A stretch of 9,336 nucleotides of DNA from SIG459 sp045631645 (GCA_045631645.1 JAZQVC010000043.1:1-9336); one strand, 5' to 3'. Positions 1 to 6,589 are shown, counted from the first letter of the stretch. The notes: generated from the sequence alone by a model not told the origin. Numbers and translations are program-made.

Positions 1-814
1 TGTTGAGTGGCTCCGTGAAAAGGGCCTCGCAAAGGCTGCTAAGAAGGCTGGCCGCATTGCTGCTGAAGGCATGAGCTACGCCCTCTGCGAGAACGGCGTT
101 GGCGTCGTTGTCGAAGTTAACTGCGAAACCGACTTCTGCGCAAAGAGCGAGCTCTTCGTCGCATTCGTTAAGGACATCGCCAAGGTCGTTCTCGACAACG
201 ATCCCGCTGATGTTGAAGCTCTCATGAACTGCAAGTACCCCGGTTCCGAGCTGACCGTTTCCGAGACCATGCCCGAGAAGGTCATGAGCATCGGTGAGAA
301 CCTCCAGGTTCGCCGTTTCGTCCGCTACGCTGAGAACACCTCCGTCGTTTACGTTCACGGCGGCGGCAAGATCGGCGTTCTCGTCAACCTCGCTGTTGAA
401 GGCGGCATCGATGTTACCGAAATGGGTAGAGACGTTGCTATGCAGATCGCAGCTCTCAATCCCCGTTTCTGGGATAAGAGCCAGGTCAGCGATGAGATCC
501 TCGCTGAGGAGAAGAAGATTGCTCTCGCACTCATGGATGCAGATCCCAAGATGGCTTCCAAGCCCGCTGCTGTTAAGGAAAGGATCGTCATGGGTAAGAG
601 GAACAAGTTCAATGAAGAGAACTGCCTGCTCCAGCAGGAGTTCGTCAAGGACGGCAGCTTCTCTGTTGAGAAGTACATGGCTAGCGCAGCCAAGGCTCTC
701 GGCGGCTCTGTCAAGTTCGTTGACGCTGTTCGCTTCATGACCGGCGAAGGCATCGAGAAGAAGGTTGGGGACTTCGCAGCTGAAGTCGCAGCCCAGATGA
801 ACATGGGCAAGTAA
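1..814 (+). CDS. tsf: Elongation factor Ts, 5'-truncated by window edge
   Basis: EF-Ts is the cytoplasmic guanine nucleotide exchange factor that regenerates EF-Tu-GTP during translation. The reading frame is already open at base 2 and gives 270 residues to the TAA at 812-814. The first visible residues (VEWLREKGLAKAAKKAGRIA) match the end of the N-terminal UBA-like domain of EF-Ts. By comparison with the Bacillus protein about 36 residues are missing, so the ATG at 71 is internal and not the start. The signature around nt 116 reads VNCETDFCAKSE, close to the family consensus ETDFVAKNE, which contains the TDF motif that contacts EF-Tu. The core and C-terminal parts are complete. Codon use is strongly biased (GTT, GCT, CTC, AAG), as expected for a highly expressed gene. 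rpsB would normally lie just upstream. The usual downstream pyrH and frr are absent here; a terminator follows at once. Confidence 0.97.
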   Translation, partial: VEWLREKGLAKAAKKAGRIAAEGMSYALCENGVGVVVEVNCETDFCAKSELFVAFVKDIAKVVLDNDPADVEALMNCKYPGSELTVSETMPEKVMSIGENLQVRRFVRYAENTSVVYVHGGGKIGVLVNLAVEGGIDVTEMGRDVAMQIAALNPRFWDKSQVSDEILAEEKKIALALMDADPKMASKPAAVKERIVMGKRNKFNEENCLLQQEFVKDGSFSVEKYMASAAKALGGSVKFVDAVRFMTGEGIEKKVGDFAAEVAAQMNMGK

Positions 815-836
815 GCCTTAAAAAACCTATAAACAC

Positions 837-878
837 AAAAGCGATGTCCGCTTTCAAAAACGGACATCGCTTTTTTTA
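837..878 (+). terminator. Intrinsic terminator after tsf
   Basis: A perfect 10-bp stem, GCGATGTCCG (841-850) with CGGACATCGC (861-870), flanks a 10-nt loop and is followed by seven T (871-877). It lies 26 bases after the tsf stop and ends the tsf transcript. Confidence 0.95.
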
Positions 879-884
879 TATTAA

Positions 885-913
885 TTGAAAAAACGAAGCT
901 GGGGTGGTACAAT
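885..913 (+). promoter_or_regulatory. Sigma-A promoter of the gtrA-like gene
   Basis: The -35 box TTGAAA (885-890) is separated by exactly 17 bp from the -10 box TACAAT (908-913). A TG at 905-906 makes it an extended -10. Transcription would start near 920, about 30 nt before the start codon of the GtrA-family gene. It sits immediately downstream of the tsf terminator, so this gene is its own unit. Confidence 0.85.
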
Positions 914-949
914 ATATATACTGCACTTAACGCTTCGGAGACGATCGTA

Positions 950-1372
950 ATGAGAGTTAAGAAATTCTTTGATATAACCTTCTGGAAGTTTATTTTGGTG
1001 GGGATTGCCAATACGATTTTCGGAACAGGCATAATGTTCTTATTCTATAATGTGTTCCATTTCAGCTATTGGATATCCTCTGCTTCCAACTATATTTTTG
1101 GAAGCATATTAAGCTACTTCCTAAACCGAATATTCACCTTCCGTAGCAAGGGACACACAAAGGAAACCGTGCCTCGCTTTATAATCAACATCACCCTTTG
1201 TTATCTCGTTGCATACGGCGTTGCCAAGCCCCTTGCGCTGCGGGTTTTGTCTGGAGCGGCTTTGAACATTCAGGAGAATGTTGCAATGCTCTTCGGAATG
1301 TGCCTGTTCGTTGGACTGAACTATATAGGCCAGAGATTCTTTGTGTTTAAGAAAAAGAAGGAAAGCGAATAA
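950..1372 (+). CDS. GtrA-family membrane protein
   Basis: A 140-residue integral membrane protein of the GtrA family (PF04138). Members are four-helix proteins; the founding GtrA is implicated in flipping undecaprenyl-phosphate-glucose for O-antigen or cell-envelope glycosylation, but most members have no proven substrate. Predicted membrane segments lie at about residues 12-33, 40-58, 76-95 and 108-126. Family hallmarks visible are FWKFILVG near the N-terminus, NRIFTF after helix 2 (59-64) and the matching QRFFVF (128-133) before a lysine-rich cytoplasmic tail. GGAG at 937-940 lies 9 nt before the ATG. Codon use is unlike tsf, with frequent ATA and AGA/CGA-type codons. No glycosyltransferase partner is adjacent, which leaves its role in this organism open. 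Family assignment is firm; function is inferred from the family only. Confidence 0.9.
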   Translation: MRVKKFFDITFWKFILVGIANTIFGTGIMFLFYNVFHFSYWISSASNYIFGSILSYFLNRIFTFRSKGHTKETVPRFIINITLCYLVAYGVAKPLALRVLSGAALNIQENVAMLFGMCLFVGLNYIGQRFFVFKKKKESE

Positions 1373-1373
1373 G

Positions 1374-1406
1374 AAAACCGCGTATCTTGCGATACGCGGT
1401 TTTTTT
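1374..1406 (+). terminator. Intrinsic terminator between gtrA-like gene and gltS
   Basis: Stem CCGCGTATC (1378-1386) pairs with GATACGCGG (1391-1399) around the loop TTGC, followed by seven T (1400-1406). It starts just after the gtrA-like stop codon. The same hairpin lies 15 nt beyond the stop codon of the convergent symporter gene, with a short T-run (TTTTC) on that strand, so it may serve both. Confidence 0.92.
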
Positions 1407-1414
1407 GTTGTATG

Positions 1415-2845
1415 TTATTTTTTTGCGGACTTTGCTGCATATTTCTTCTTGAATATCTGCTTTCTCAGCAGGAATATATTCAGCACAACGAAGAGTGCGG
1501 CGAATACACAAAGGCACATTATGGTCTTGCCGATGCCCTGGGGGCAAACGCCAACCAGGAGGAAGAGGGGGAAGCCGAAGAGAATTGCCCAAGGCTGGTG
1601 GTAGACAAGGTTGTCGCTGGCCTGAGTTTCAAACTTGGGGTCTATCTCGCGAAGGAGAATCATACCTGTGGAAGCGGTACCGGTCTGCATGCCATAGATG
1701 GAGAGGAATGCCTCGTGCTCATAATGGGGGAATATGCGCTTGCAGATATAGCGGTGATAAATATAGGTTGCAACCGCGCCAAGAATGCAGATGATGGAAA
1801 GGGGAACGATGAAGCTGGGGTTGAGGAAAGCGCTCAGGTCGATGGCTGCGATGGACGCGATAACCATGATGTCGAACATAAAGCCGGAAATGCGGTTGAG
1901 CATAAAGGTGTTGGTATAGTCGCGGTGCATAAGTCCGCTTTTGCGAAGCTTGGAGAGAATAAGCTTTACCAGCATGCCGAAGATGGTGGAGAAGAGGAAC
2001 TGGAAGCCCCAGATCATGCTCTGGATAGTGCCGCCAAGACCGCCGAATACGCCAAGCTCAATGAGGCAGTTAACGCCCTTCATGAAGAGGAAGGCGAGTA
2101 TGTAAGCGATGAAGACGAGGGAAACCTGAATGGTGAACTTGTCCATGCTCTCGGAAAGGGGTATCTCATTCTTGCCGGCATAATGGTCAATAGTCATATC
2201 ATCCTGAACATTTTTGCCCAGCTCGCCGGAGATAATGCCCTTTTTCTGAAGTCCGCGAAGGGCGATGACGCCGCCGATGGAGGAAGCAACAAAGCCCATG
2301 GAAGCAACGGCAAGACCGAAGGAGGTGCCGTTTGTGAAGCCATAGCTAACTTCATAGGTGTGGCCCCAGGTGTAGGCCTGTCCGGGACCCTGACCGAAGC
2401 CGAGGGGGAGCAGAATGCCGGAGGCAAAGAAGCTGCCGATGAGTTTGAAGAGAATAATGGTGACGATCAGACCCACAACAGCCTGAAGAAGGTAACCGTT
2501 GACAACGGCAAGACCTGTGTCCATTGCGCCGGTTTTTGAGCGGTTATCCGCTTTTTTGTCAACACTGCGCAGAGCCATAGCGGCAAAGCCGAGACCGAGA
2601 CCGTGATAGGTGAGGATCTCAAGTATGCCGTTTTCGTAGAGCGGTGTATGAAGAACGTGCTTGAAGAAAGTGTGCACAATGAGCAGGATAAAGCCGCCAA
2701 GCACGGAAGAGGGTATCATAAGTCTGCGGAGAGGGGCAATGGTGTTGCGAAGGGTGTTGGCGAGGATCATGGACGCGAAGAGCAAGGTCATGGTGATTAT
2801 AAAGCTCCACACGCTGTTATCCCATAAATTCATTCCAGTTGTCAT
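1415..2845 (-). CDS. gltS: Sodium/glutamate symporter, GltS family
   Basis: A 476-residue, highly hydrophobic protein of the GltS family (PF03616), secondary transporters that use the sodium gradient to import glutamate. The fold is two inverted repeats, each with a glycine-rich re-entrant loop. Both loops can be seen: LGFGQGPGQAYTWG at about residues 148-161, and GMQTGTASTGMILLRE at about 385-400. The protein is longer than the roughly 400-residue Escherichia coli GltS, with a longer central cytoplasmic segment (about 200-235) and a lysine-rich tail (RKQIFKKKYAAKSAKK). GGAGG (2856-2860) lies 10 nt before the chosen ATG. An in-frame ATG four codons later is less well spaced. It is transcribed alone from a promoter at 2913-2941. 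Substrate specificity for glutamate is inferred from family; longer clostridial members may carry related substrates. Confidence 0.88.
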   Translation of the reverse strand: MTTGMNLWDNSVWSFIITMTLLFASMILANTLRNTIAPLRRLMIPSSVLGGFILLIVHTFFKHVLHTPLYENGILEILTYHGLGLGFAAMALRSVDKKADNRSKTGAMDTGLAVVNGYLLQAVVGLIVTIILFKLIGSFFASGILLPLGFGQGPGQAYTWGHTYEVSYGFTNGTSFGLAVASMGFVASSIGGVIALRGLQKKGIISGELGKNVQDDMTIDHYAGKNEIPLSESMDKFTIQVSLVFIAYILAFLFMKGVNCLIELGVFGGLGGTIQSMIWGFQFLFSTIFGMLVKLILSKLRKSGLMHRDYTNTFMLNRISGFMFDIMVIASIAAIDLSAFLNPSFIVPLSIICILGAVATYIYHRYICKRIFPHYEHEAFLSIYGMQTGTASTGMILLREIDPKFETQASDNLVYHQPWAILFGFPLFLLVGVCPQGIGKTIMCLCVFAALFVVLNIFLLRKQIFKKKYAAKSAKK

Positions 2846-2912
2846 ATATAATAAACCTCCTTTTTAATGGTGCATTAAGCATAAAAGGTCGAATTCAAAA
2901 CATTTTCAGTCT

Positions 2913-2941
2913 ATTATGGCATAAATTGCGAAAAAAGTAAA
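2913..2941 (-). promoter_or_regulatory. Promoter of gltS
   Basis: Reading the minus strand, TTTACT (2941-2936) and CATAAT (2918-2913) are separated by 17 bp. The transcript would begin near 2906, leaving a leader of about 60 nt. It is back to back with the promoter of the small cysteine-rich gene; the two -35 boxes are only 16 bp apart. Confidence 0.65.
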
Positions 2942-2957
2942 GAAAAAGGGAAATGAC

Positions 2958-2986
2958 TTTACACAGAGAGAATGCAGCAGTATAAT
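2958..2986 (+). promoter_or_regulatory. Strong promoter of the small Cys-rich gene
   Basis: TTTACA (2958-2963), a 17-bp spacer, then a perfect TATAAT (2981-2986). The transcript would start near 2993, only about 18 nt before the ATG at 3011, leaving just room for the Shine-Dalgarno site. This is the closest match to the sigma-A consensus in the window. Confidence 0.85.
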
Positions 2987-3010
2987 GATAAAAAATACAG
3001 GAGGCAGAAA

Positions 3011-3172
3011 ATGGAGAAAATAAACGGATATATAGTTGTTGACCCCGACCATGTGTGCTATAACTTCTCCCGTGGCTTTTGGTCATTGGACGAGGAAATG
3101 GACGCTTGCCATGGTTGCAACCACTATGATGATGAGAACAGCACCTGCCGCTGCGCAGCAAATAATGAATAA
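3011..3172 (+). CDS. Small cysteine-rich protein, function unknown
   Basis: A 53-residue acidic protein that I do not recognise. Start choice: AGGAGG at 2999-3004 lies 6 nt before the ATG at 3011. The longer frame from 2972 would begin upstream of the -10 box and so would not be on the transcript. There are five cysteines: C16 in DPDHVCYNF, then C33 and C36 as CHGC, and C46 and C48 as CRC, with His at 14, 34 and 38. This spacing would suit a zinc or other metal knuckle. No signal peptide or membrane segment is visible, so it is probably cytoplasmic. It has its own promoter (2958-2986) and terminator (3171-3206), making it an independent, probably well-expressed transcript. The clean transcription unit supports a real gene; any metal-binding role is inference. 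Confidence 0.8.
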   Translation: MEKINGYIVVDPDHVCYNFSRGFWSLDEEMDACHGCNHYDDENSTCRCAANNE

Positions 3173-3206
3173 AAAAAGAGACCATCAGGTGATGGTCTCT
3201 TTTTTA
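3171..3206. terminator. Bidirectional terminator shared by small gene and nitroreductase
   Basis: Stem AGAGACCATC (3177-3186) pairs with GATGGTCTCT (3191-3200) around loop AGGT. On the plus strand it is followed by a T-run (3200-3205), and on the minus strand by seven T (complement of 3171-3177). Both convergent genes end in GAA-TAA running into the A-tract, so the stop codons themselves form the outer part of the inverted repeat. Confidence 0.93.
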
Positions 3207-3929
3207 TTCAAAATCCTTCAGATATTCTCTGACGGAGCGGCTCATCTCTCTGGAAAAATCGGAGTTAAACTTGAAATCGCAGAAACTTTTCAGCCAGTCT
3301 TCATAGCTGCGTGCGCCTGATTTATAGTTGAGCATTTGACGAAGCTCGGCTTCATCCATATCGCGGTAGCCGTTTTCGTGGACTATATGCTCCATGGCGC
3401 AGCGCTGGGGCTTGTTTCTTTGCTTCTGCTGCTCGGTGGGGCGGCCATATACCAGCATGGCTGCAGGGAACACCCATTGGGGAAGAGAGAGCAGCTCGCT
3501 CAAAGCTTCTTTGCGCTCCATAATATCCCCTATGTAGCAAGAGCCTATTCCGAGACTCTCTGCGGCAACAACGCTGTTCTGGGCGGCAATATTTGCGTCG
3601 GAGACAGCGAGAAGAAGGTCGCCGCAGCCGGGGGCGCGGGCGGCGCAGCCACCGAGGGAGAAGGCCTGATACCATTTTCTGCAGTCAGCAAGAAAGATAA
3701 GCACAAGTGGGGCTTTCGCGATAAAAGGCTGGTTGTCGCAAAGTATTGCAAGGGCTTCCTTTTTCTCCTGATCAGTGATATCCAGAATGGTGTAAAGCTG
3801 CTGGTTTCCTGCGGTGGGAGCCTGTGCGGCCGCTTCCAGAATAGCGGCTTTCTCCTGGTCGGATATTTCTTCTTCGGTGTAGGCTCTTACGCTTTTGCGC
3901 TCATAGAGTGAGCGAAGAATATCGTTCAT
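3204..3929 (-). CDS. Nitroreductase-family FMN oxidoreductase
   Basis: A 241-residue protein of the nitroreductase fold (PF00881): FMN-dependent, NAD(P)H-using cytoplasmic enzymes that reduce nitro compounds, quinones or flavins. Visible family features are RKSVRAY near the N-terminus (11-17, phosphate-binding of FMN), APTAGNQQ (37-44), DANIAAQNSVVAAESLGIGSCYIG (helix and flavin contact, 111-134) and the closing YGRP (161-164). A C-terminal extension rich in Arg and Tyr follows, as in NfsA-like members. The open frame extends back to 4073, but residues before MNDILRSLYE overlap the upstream gene and lack homology. GAGG (3938-3941) lies 8 nt before the ATG at 3927-3929 and overlaps the upstream stop codon, so translation is probably coupled. 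It is the third gene of the ACT/PFL operon. The physiological substrate cannot be told from sequence. Confidence 0.88.
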   Translation of the reverse strand: MNDILRSLYERKSVRAYTEEEISDQEKAAILEAAAQAPTAGNQQLYTILDITDQEKKEALAILCDNQPFIAKAPLVLIFLADCRKWYQAFSLGGCAARAPGCGDLLLAVSDANIAAQNSVVAAESLGIGSCYIGDIMERKEALSELLSLPQWVFPAAMLVYGRPTEQQKQRNKPQRCAMEHIVHENGYRDMDEAELRQMLNYKSGARSYEDWLKSFCDFKFNSDFSREMSRSVREYLKDFE

Positions 3930-3939
3930 AAGCCTAACC

Positions 3940-5298
3940 TCAGTTTCTAAGACTGTGCATGGGAGCGGGGATGCGGCCTCCGCGGGCGATGAAATCGGCG
4001 GCAGAGCCTTTGTGGACGGGCATGATGGGGGCAGTGCCAAGAAGTCCGCCAAAGTCAACAGTGTCGCCGACATCCATACCGGGAGCGGGGATGATTCTGA
4101 CGGCAGTGGTTTTCTGGTTTATAACGCCTATTGCGGCTTCGTCGGCAATAATGGCGGAAATGGTTTCCGCAGAGGTGGAACCGGGAACGGCTATCATATC
4201 AAGACCAACAGAGCATACGCAGGTCATGGCTTCAAGCTTATCTATGGTTAGTACGCCTGCTTTTGCCGCTGCTATCATGCCCTCGTCTTCGCTTACGGGG
4301 ATGAATGCGCCGCTGAGACCGCCAACGTGACCGGAGGCCATTATGCCGCCTTTTTTGACGGCATCGTTGAGCATAGCGAGGGCTGCGGTGGTGCCGTGGG
4401 TGCCGCAGATTTCCAGACCCATTTCCTCAAGAATTCTTGCAACGCTGTCGCCGATGGCAGGGGTGGGAGCGAGAGAGAGGTCAACAACGCCAAAGGGCAC
4501 GCCAAGGCGGTTAGCTGCCTCCTGGGCAACAAGCTGACCCATTCTGGTTATGCGGAAAGCGGTGCGCTTGATGGTATCTGCAACGGTGTCGAAACTCTGA
4601 CCTTTGACTTCTTTCAAAGCCGCATGGACAACGCCGGGGCCGGAAACGCCTACGTTTATTACGCATTCGCCTTCGCCCACACCGTGGAAAGCGCCTGCCA
4701 TGAAGGGGTTATCCTCAACGGCATTTGCGAAAACAACAAGCTTTGCGCAGCCAAAGCCACCCTTATCTGCGGTGATGGCGGCGCAGCTTTTTATTATGCG
4801 TCCCATAAGGGCAACGGCGTCCATGTTGATGCCGGCCTTGGTGGTGGCAACATTAACGCTGGAGCAGACGATGTCCGTCTCAGCAAGTGCTTCGGGGATG
4901 GACTCGATGAGGCGTCTGTCTCCCACAGTAAAGCCCTTGTGGACAAGGGCGGAATATCCGCCGATGAAGTTTACGCCGCAGGCCTTTGCAGCGGCGTCCA
5001 TAGCCTTGGCAACGGCAACGGGACTGCCGTTTTCACAAGCTTCCGTGACAAGGGCGATGGGTGTGACGGATATGCGCTTATTAACGATGGGGATGCCGAA
5101 CTCGCGCTCAATGGCGCAGCCCGTTTCAACAAGATGCTCCGCTTTGCGGCAGATCTTGTCATATACCTTTTGGGCGCAGGAGGCCATGTCGGCGTGGGCA
5201 CAATCACGGAGAGAAATGCCCATGGTGATGGTTCTTATGTCCAGATGCTGGTTATCTATCATGTCCAGCGTCTGGCGGATATCGGAAATCTGGAGCAT
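3940..5298 (-). CDS. PFL-family protein (UPF0210/DUF711)
   Basis: A 452-residue protein of the UPF0210/DUF711 family (PF05167), full length for the family. Members adopt a barrel related to pyruvate formate-lyase and anaerobic ribonucleotide reductase, hence the name, but no reaction has been established that I know of. Recognisable conserved stretches are NFIGGYSALVHKG (110-122), DNPFMAGAFHGVGEGE (197-212), DLSLAPTPAIGDSVARILEE (273-292), CGTHGTTAALAMLNDAVKKGG (298-318) and the GHVGGLSGAFIPVSEDEGM segment (323-341). AGGAGG (5307-5312) stands 8 nt before the ATG and overlaps the stop codon of the ACT gene, so the two are probably translationally coupled. This pairing with a UPF0237 ACT protein is conserved in many Firmicutes and archaea and suggests that the ACT protein senses a small ligand for this enzyme; that is inference. 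Confidence 0.95.
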   Translation of the reverse strand: MLQISDIRQTLDMIDNQHLDIRTITMGISLRDCAHADMASCAQKVYDKICRKAEHLVETGCAIEREFGIPIVNKRISVTPIALVTEACENGSPVAVAKAMDAAAKACGVNFIGGYSALVHKGFTVGDRRLIESIPEALAETDIVCSSVNVATTKAGINMDAVALMGRIIKSCAAITADKGGFGCAKLVVFANAVEDNPFMAGAFHGVGEGECVINVGVSGPGVVHAALKEVKGQSFDTVADTIKRTAFRITRMGQLVAQEAANRLGVPFGVVDLSLAPTPAIGDSVARILEEMGLEICGTHGTTAALAMLNDAVKKGGIMASGHVGGLSGAFIPVSEDEGMIAAAKAGVLTIDKLEAMTCVCSVGLDMIAVPGSTSAETISAIIADEAAIGVINQKTTAVRIIPAPGMDVGDTVDFGGLLGTAPIMPVHKGSAADFIARGGRIPAPMHSLRN

Positions 5299-5311
5299 AG
5301 TCAGCGCCTCC

Positions 5312-5581
5312 TCAAATTCTGTGCATGGCGGTGAAAAGGTCGCGGCGCTGGATGCGGATGGAAAGGCCGCTCTCTTCGCCCCTTGCGGAAAGGGCGGAGG
5401 AAATTTCGTCGAAGCTGTGTGAAGAGGTGGCGGTGTCCACCAGTATGGTCATGGTGAATATGCCTTCCATAATGGTCTGGCTTATGTCAAGAATGTTTAC
5501 GCCCATCTCTGCAAGAAGGCAGCTTACATTGGCAACGATGCCAACGCGATCTTCGCCTATAACGGTCATAATTGCTTTCAT
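5312..5581 (-). CDS. ACT-domain protein, UPF0237 family
   Basis: An 89-residue stand-alone ACT domain of the UPF0237 type. ACT domains bind amino acids or similar small ligands and act as regulatory modules. The ligand-interface loop GEDRVGIVANVS is at residues 9-20, followed by GVNILDISQTIM (27-38), typical of GcvR-like ACT proteins. The frame is open back to 5734, but the 51 extra codons run through a promoter and a terminator. GGAGG (5592-5596) lies 10 nt before the ATG at 5579-5581, giving the usual family length of about 90. It is the first gene of a three-gene operon with the UPF0210 protein (13-nt gap) and the nitroreductase. The ligand is unknown. Confidence 0.94.
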   Translation of the reverse strand: MKAIMTVIGEDRVGIVANVSCLLAEMGVNILDISQTIMEGIFTMTILVDTATSSHSFDEISSALSARGEESGLSIRIQRRDLFTAMHRI

Positions 5582-5614
5582 TTTGGATTTACCTCCAGTA
5601 TTATTTATGGTTAA

Positions 5615-5643
5615 ATAATACTCTATTCCGACTTTATTTGCAA
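5615..5643 (-). promoter_or_regulatory. Promoter of the ACT-PFL-nitroreductase operon
   Basis: On the minus strand TTGCAA (5643-5638), a 17-bp spacer and TATTAT (5620-5615). The predicted start near 5608 gives a leader of about 27 nt containing the Shine-Dalgarno site. The -35 box abuts the terminator of the upstream hydrolase gene. Confidence 0.8.
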
Positions 5644-5644
5644 T

Positions 5645-5679
5645 AAAAAATGCCGCAGCTTTCCGCTGCGGCATTTTTA
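5645..5679 (-). terminator. Intrinsic terminator after the DAPG-hydrolase-like gene
   Basis: A 9-bp stem, TGCCGCAGC (5651-5659) with GCTGCGGCA (5665-5673), has a 5-nt loop. On the minus strand it is followed by six T (complement of 5645-5650), and it lies about 12 nt past the stop codon of the hydrolase gene. Confidence 0.93.
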
Positions 5680-5684
5680 TGGGC

Positions 5685-6479
5685 TTACCAGTTATCTTTT
5701 TCCTCGGCATAAAGCTGAGGAAGTATTGCGGCAAGATTGCTGTATTCTTTTATGTTATGTCCGTAAAGGGCGCGGGGAACGAATTCGGGGATTGCCTCTC
5801 CGTCAGGAATGAGCTTTATAAACTCACCCTTTTCGTTAACTCCGTAGCCCATCCAGAAACGGGAGCAGAACAAAATTCCGCCTTCGGTTTTTCTTGCAAG
5901 ATGTGTCATAACTGCAGGTGCGCTGCCGATGCCGTAGGCGCAGACCATGGCAAGACAGTCATCGCTGCCAAGTTTGCTCTCGTCATAACCTATATCGGCA
6001 GGGCGGCGGAAGCAGAGCAGAAGATCTTCAGGACCGCCAAGTCCGATATTTTCCTTAATCTGGTGATTCATGCCCCATGTTTTCTGAGAAATGGGAACGG
6101 AGGGGTCAAGAACATAGGAAGGATCGTGGGCGCGGGCGTGGAAGTGGTCATCATGATCCCAAAGCTTATAGCGCAGATCGCTTCCCACACTGTGCCAGCC
6201 AAACCACCAATCGAACATTTCAGCGGTGACGCCGGGCATGAATGTTGTGTTGGCAACAAAGCCCGTTCCGTTGGGAGCAATGGTGAAGCCGTTTTGCAGT
6301 CCGGGAACATCGGCGCTTTGGAACAGGGCGCGGTCTTCAAAAGGAAGGGCGCTTTCTGCAGGGGCGGCAGGTCCGTTCCAGATGTCAAGCTTCTCCTGCG
6401 GAATGTCGGCAAGAGGAAGATTAAAATACTTTGCGTAGGGCAGGGATGCCTCTTCGGCAGTAAGGATGGGAAGCTCCAT
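5685..6479 (-). CDS. DAPG/phloretin hydrolase-like zinc enzyme (PhlG/Phy family)
   Basis: A 264-residue cytoplasmic protein resembling 2,4-diacetylphloroglucinol hydrolase PhlG of Pseudomonas and phloretin hydrolase Phy of Eubacterium ramulus. These zinc enzymes cleave the C-C bond between an acyl group and a phloroglucinol ring. The core signature is FDWWFGWHSVGSDLRYKLWD (89-108) followed by HDDHFHARAHDPS. Published PhlG zinc ligands, as I recall them, are H129, E160, H270 and E274. Here H112, E143 (same 31-residue spacing), H241 and E245 (same HxxxE) occupy equivalent places. Y104 sits 8 before the first ligand like Y121 of PhlG, and H193 is a candidate for the catalytic His. GAGAGG (6487-6492) is 7 nt before the ATG at 6477-6479. 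The frame extends to 6569, but that part is AT-rich promoter DNA. It is divergent from an MFS transporter. Family confident; substrate unknown. Confidence 0.85.
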   Translation of the reverse strand: MELPILTAEEASLPYAKYFNLPLADIPQEKLDIWNGPAAPAESALPFEDRALFQSADVPGLQNGFTIAPNGTGFVANTTFMPGVTAEMFDWWFGWHSVGSDLRYKLWDHDDHFHARAHDPSYVLDPSVPISQKTWGMNHQIKENIGLGGPEDLLLCFRRPADIGYDESKLGSDDCLAMVCAYGIGSAPAVMTHLARKTEGGILFCSRFWMGYGVNEKGEFIKLIPDGEAIPEFVPRALYGHNIKEYSNLAAILPQLYAEEKDNW

Positions 6480-6540
6480 AGTTTTTCCTCTCTTTCCAAA
6501 AAATATGATTAATAATGTAAAAAAATGTATTTCCAATACT

Positions 6541-6569
6541 AAGTTATTATCATTTTTGTCTTGTGTCAA
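6541..6569 (-). promoter_or_regulatory. Possible promoter of the DAPG-hydrolase-like gene
   Basis: A perfect -35 hexamer TTGACA (6569-6564, minus strand) has a poor -10 match, TAACTT (6546-6541), at 17 bp. The region from 6490 to 6560 is very AT-rich, so other -10 boxes are possible. A weak -10 could indicate activator dependence. Confidence 0.4.
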
Positions 6570-6571
6570 GA
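6559..6571. promoter_or_regulatory. Candidate operator: 13-bp inverted repeat
   Basis: TCTTG-TGT-CAAGA is a perfect inverted repeat with 5-bp arms. It overlaps the -35 boxes proposed for both divergent genes (minus-strand TTGACA and plus-strand TTGTGT), where one bound regulator could control both. Arms are short, so chance occurrence is possible. Confidence 0.35.
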
Positions 6572-6589
6572 GGGAGTTTGCGGTATTAT
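6561..6589 (+). promoter_or_regulatory. Promoter of the MFS transporter gene
   Basis: TTGTGT (6561-6566), a 17-bp spacer and TATTAT (6584-6589). The predicted start near 6596 leaves a leader of roughly 78 nt before the ATG at 6675. The -35 box is weak (3 of 6 consensus bases). Confidence 0.55.

Noticed and set aside
355..1032. Minus-strand open frame of 225 codons across tsf and the gtrA-like promoter
   Set aside because: It crosses a terminator and a promoter of the opposite strand and overlaps conserved tsf coding sequence.
1412..2539. Plus-strand open frame of 375 codons opposite gltS
   Set aside because: Very acidic, low-complexity translation without any recognisable domain. It is a shadow of the symporter gene and begins inside a terminator region.
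2972..3010. Earlier ATG at 2972 for the small Cys-rich gene
   Set aside because: It lies upstream of the -10 box (2981-2986), so it would not be transcribed from that promoter; the AGGAGG site fits the ATG at 3011.
3930..4073. N-terminal extension of the nitroreductase frame
   Set aside because: It overlaps the 3' end of the PFL-family gene, has no homology, and a good Shine-Dalgarno site serves the ATG at 3929.
4327..5334. Long plus-strand open frame of 335 codons opposite the PFL-family gene
   Set aside because: It is antisense to a protein with full-length family homology, has no Shine-Dalgarno site or promoter, and its composition reflects the complementary codon bias.
6480..6569. N-terminal extension of the DAPG-hydrolase-like frame
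   Set aside because: The 30 extra codons are AT-rich intergenic DNA with no ribosome-binding site, whereas GAGAGG precedes the ATG at 6479.
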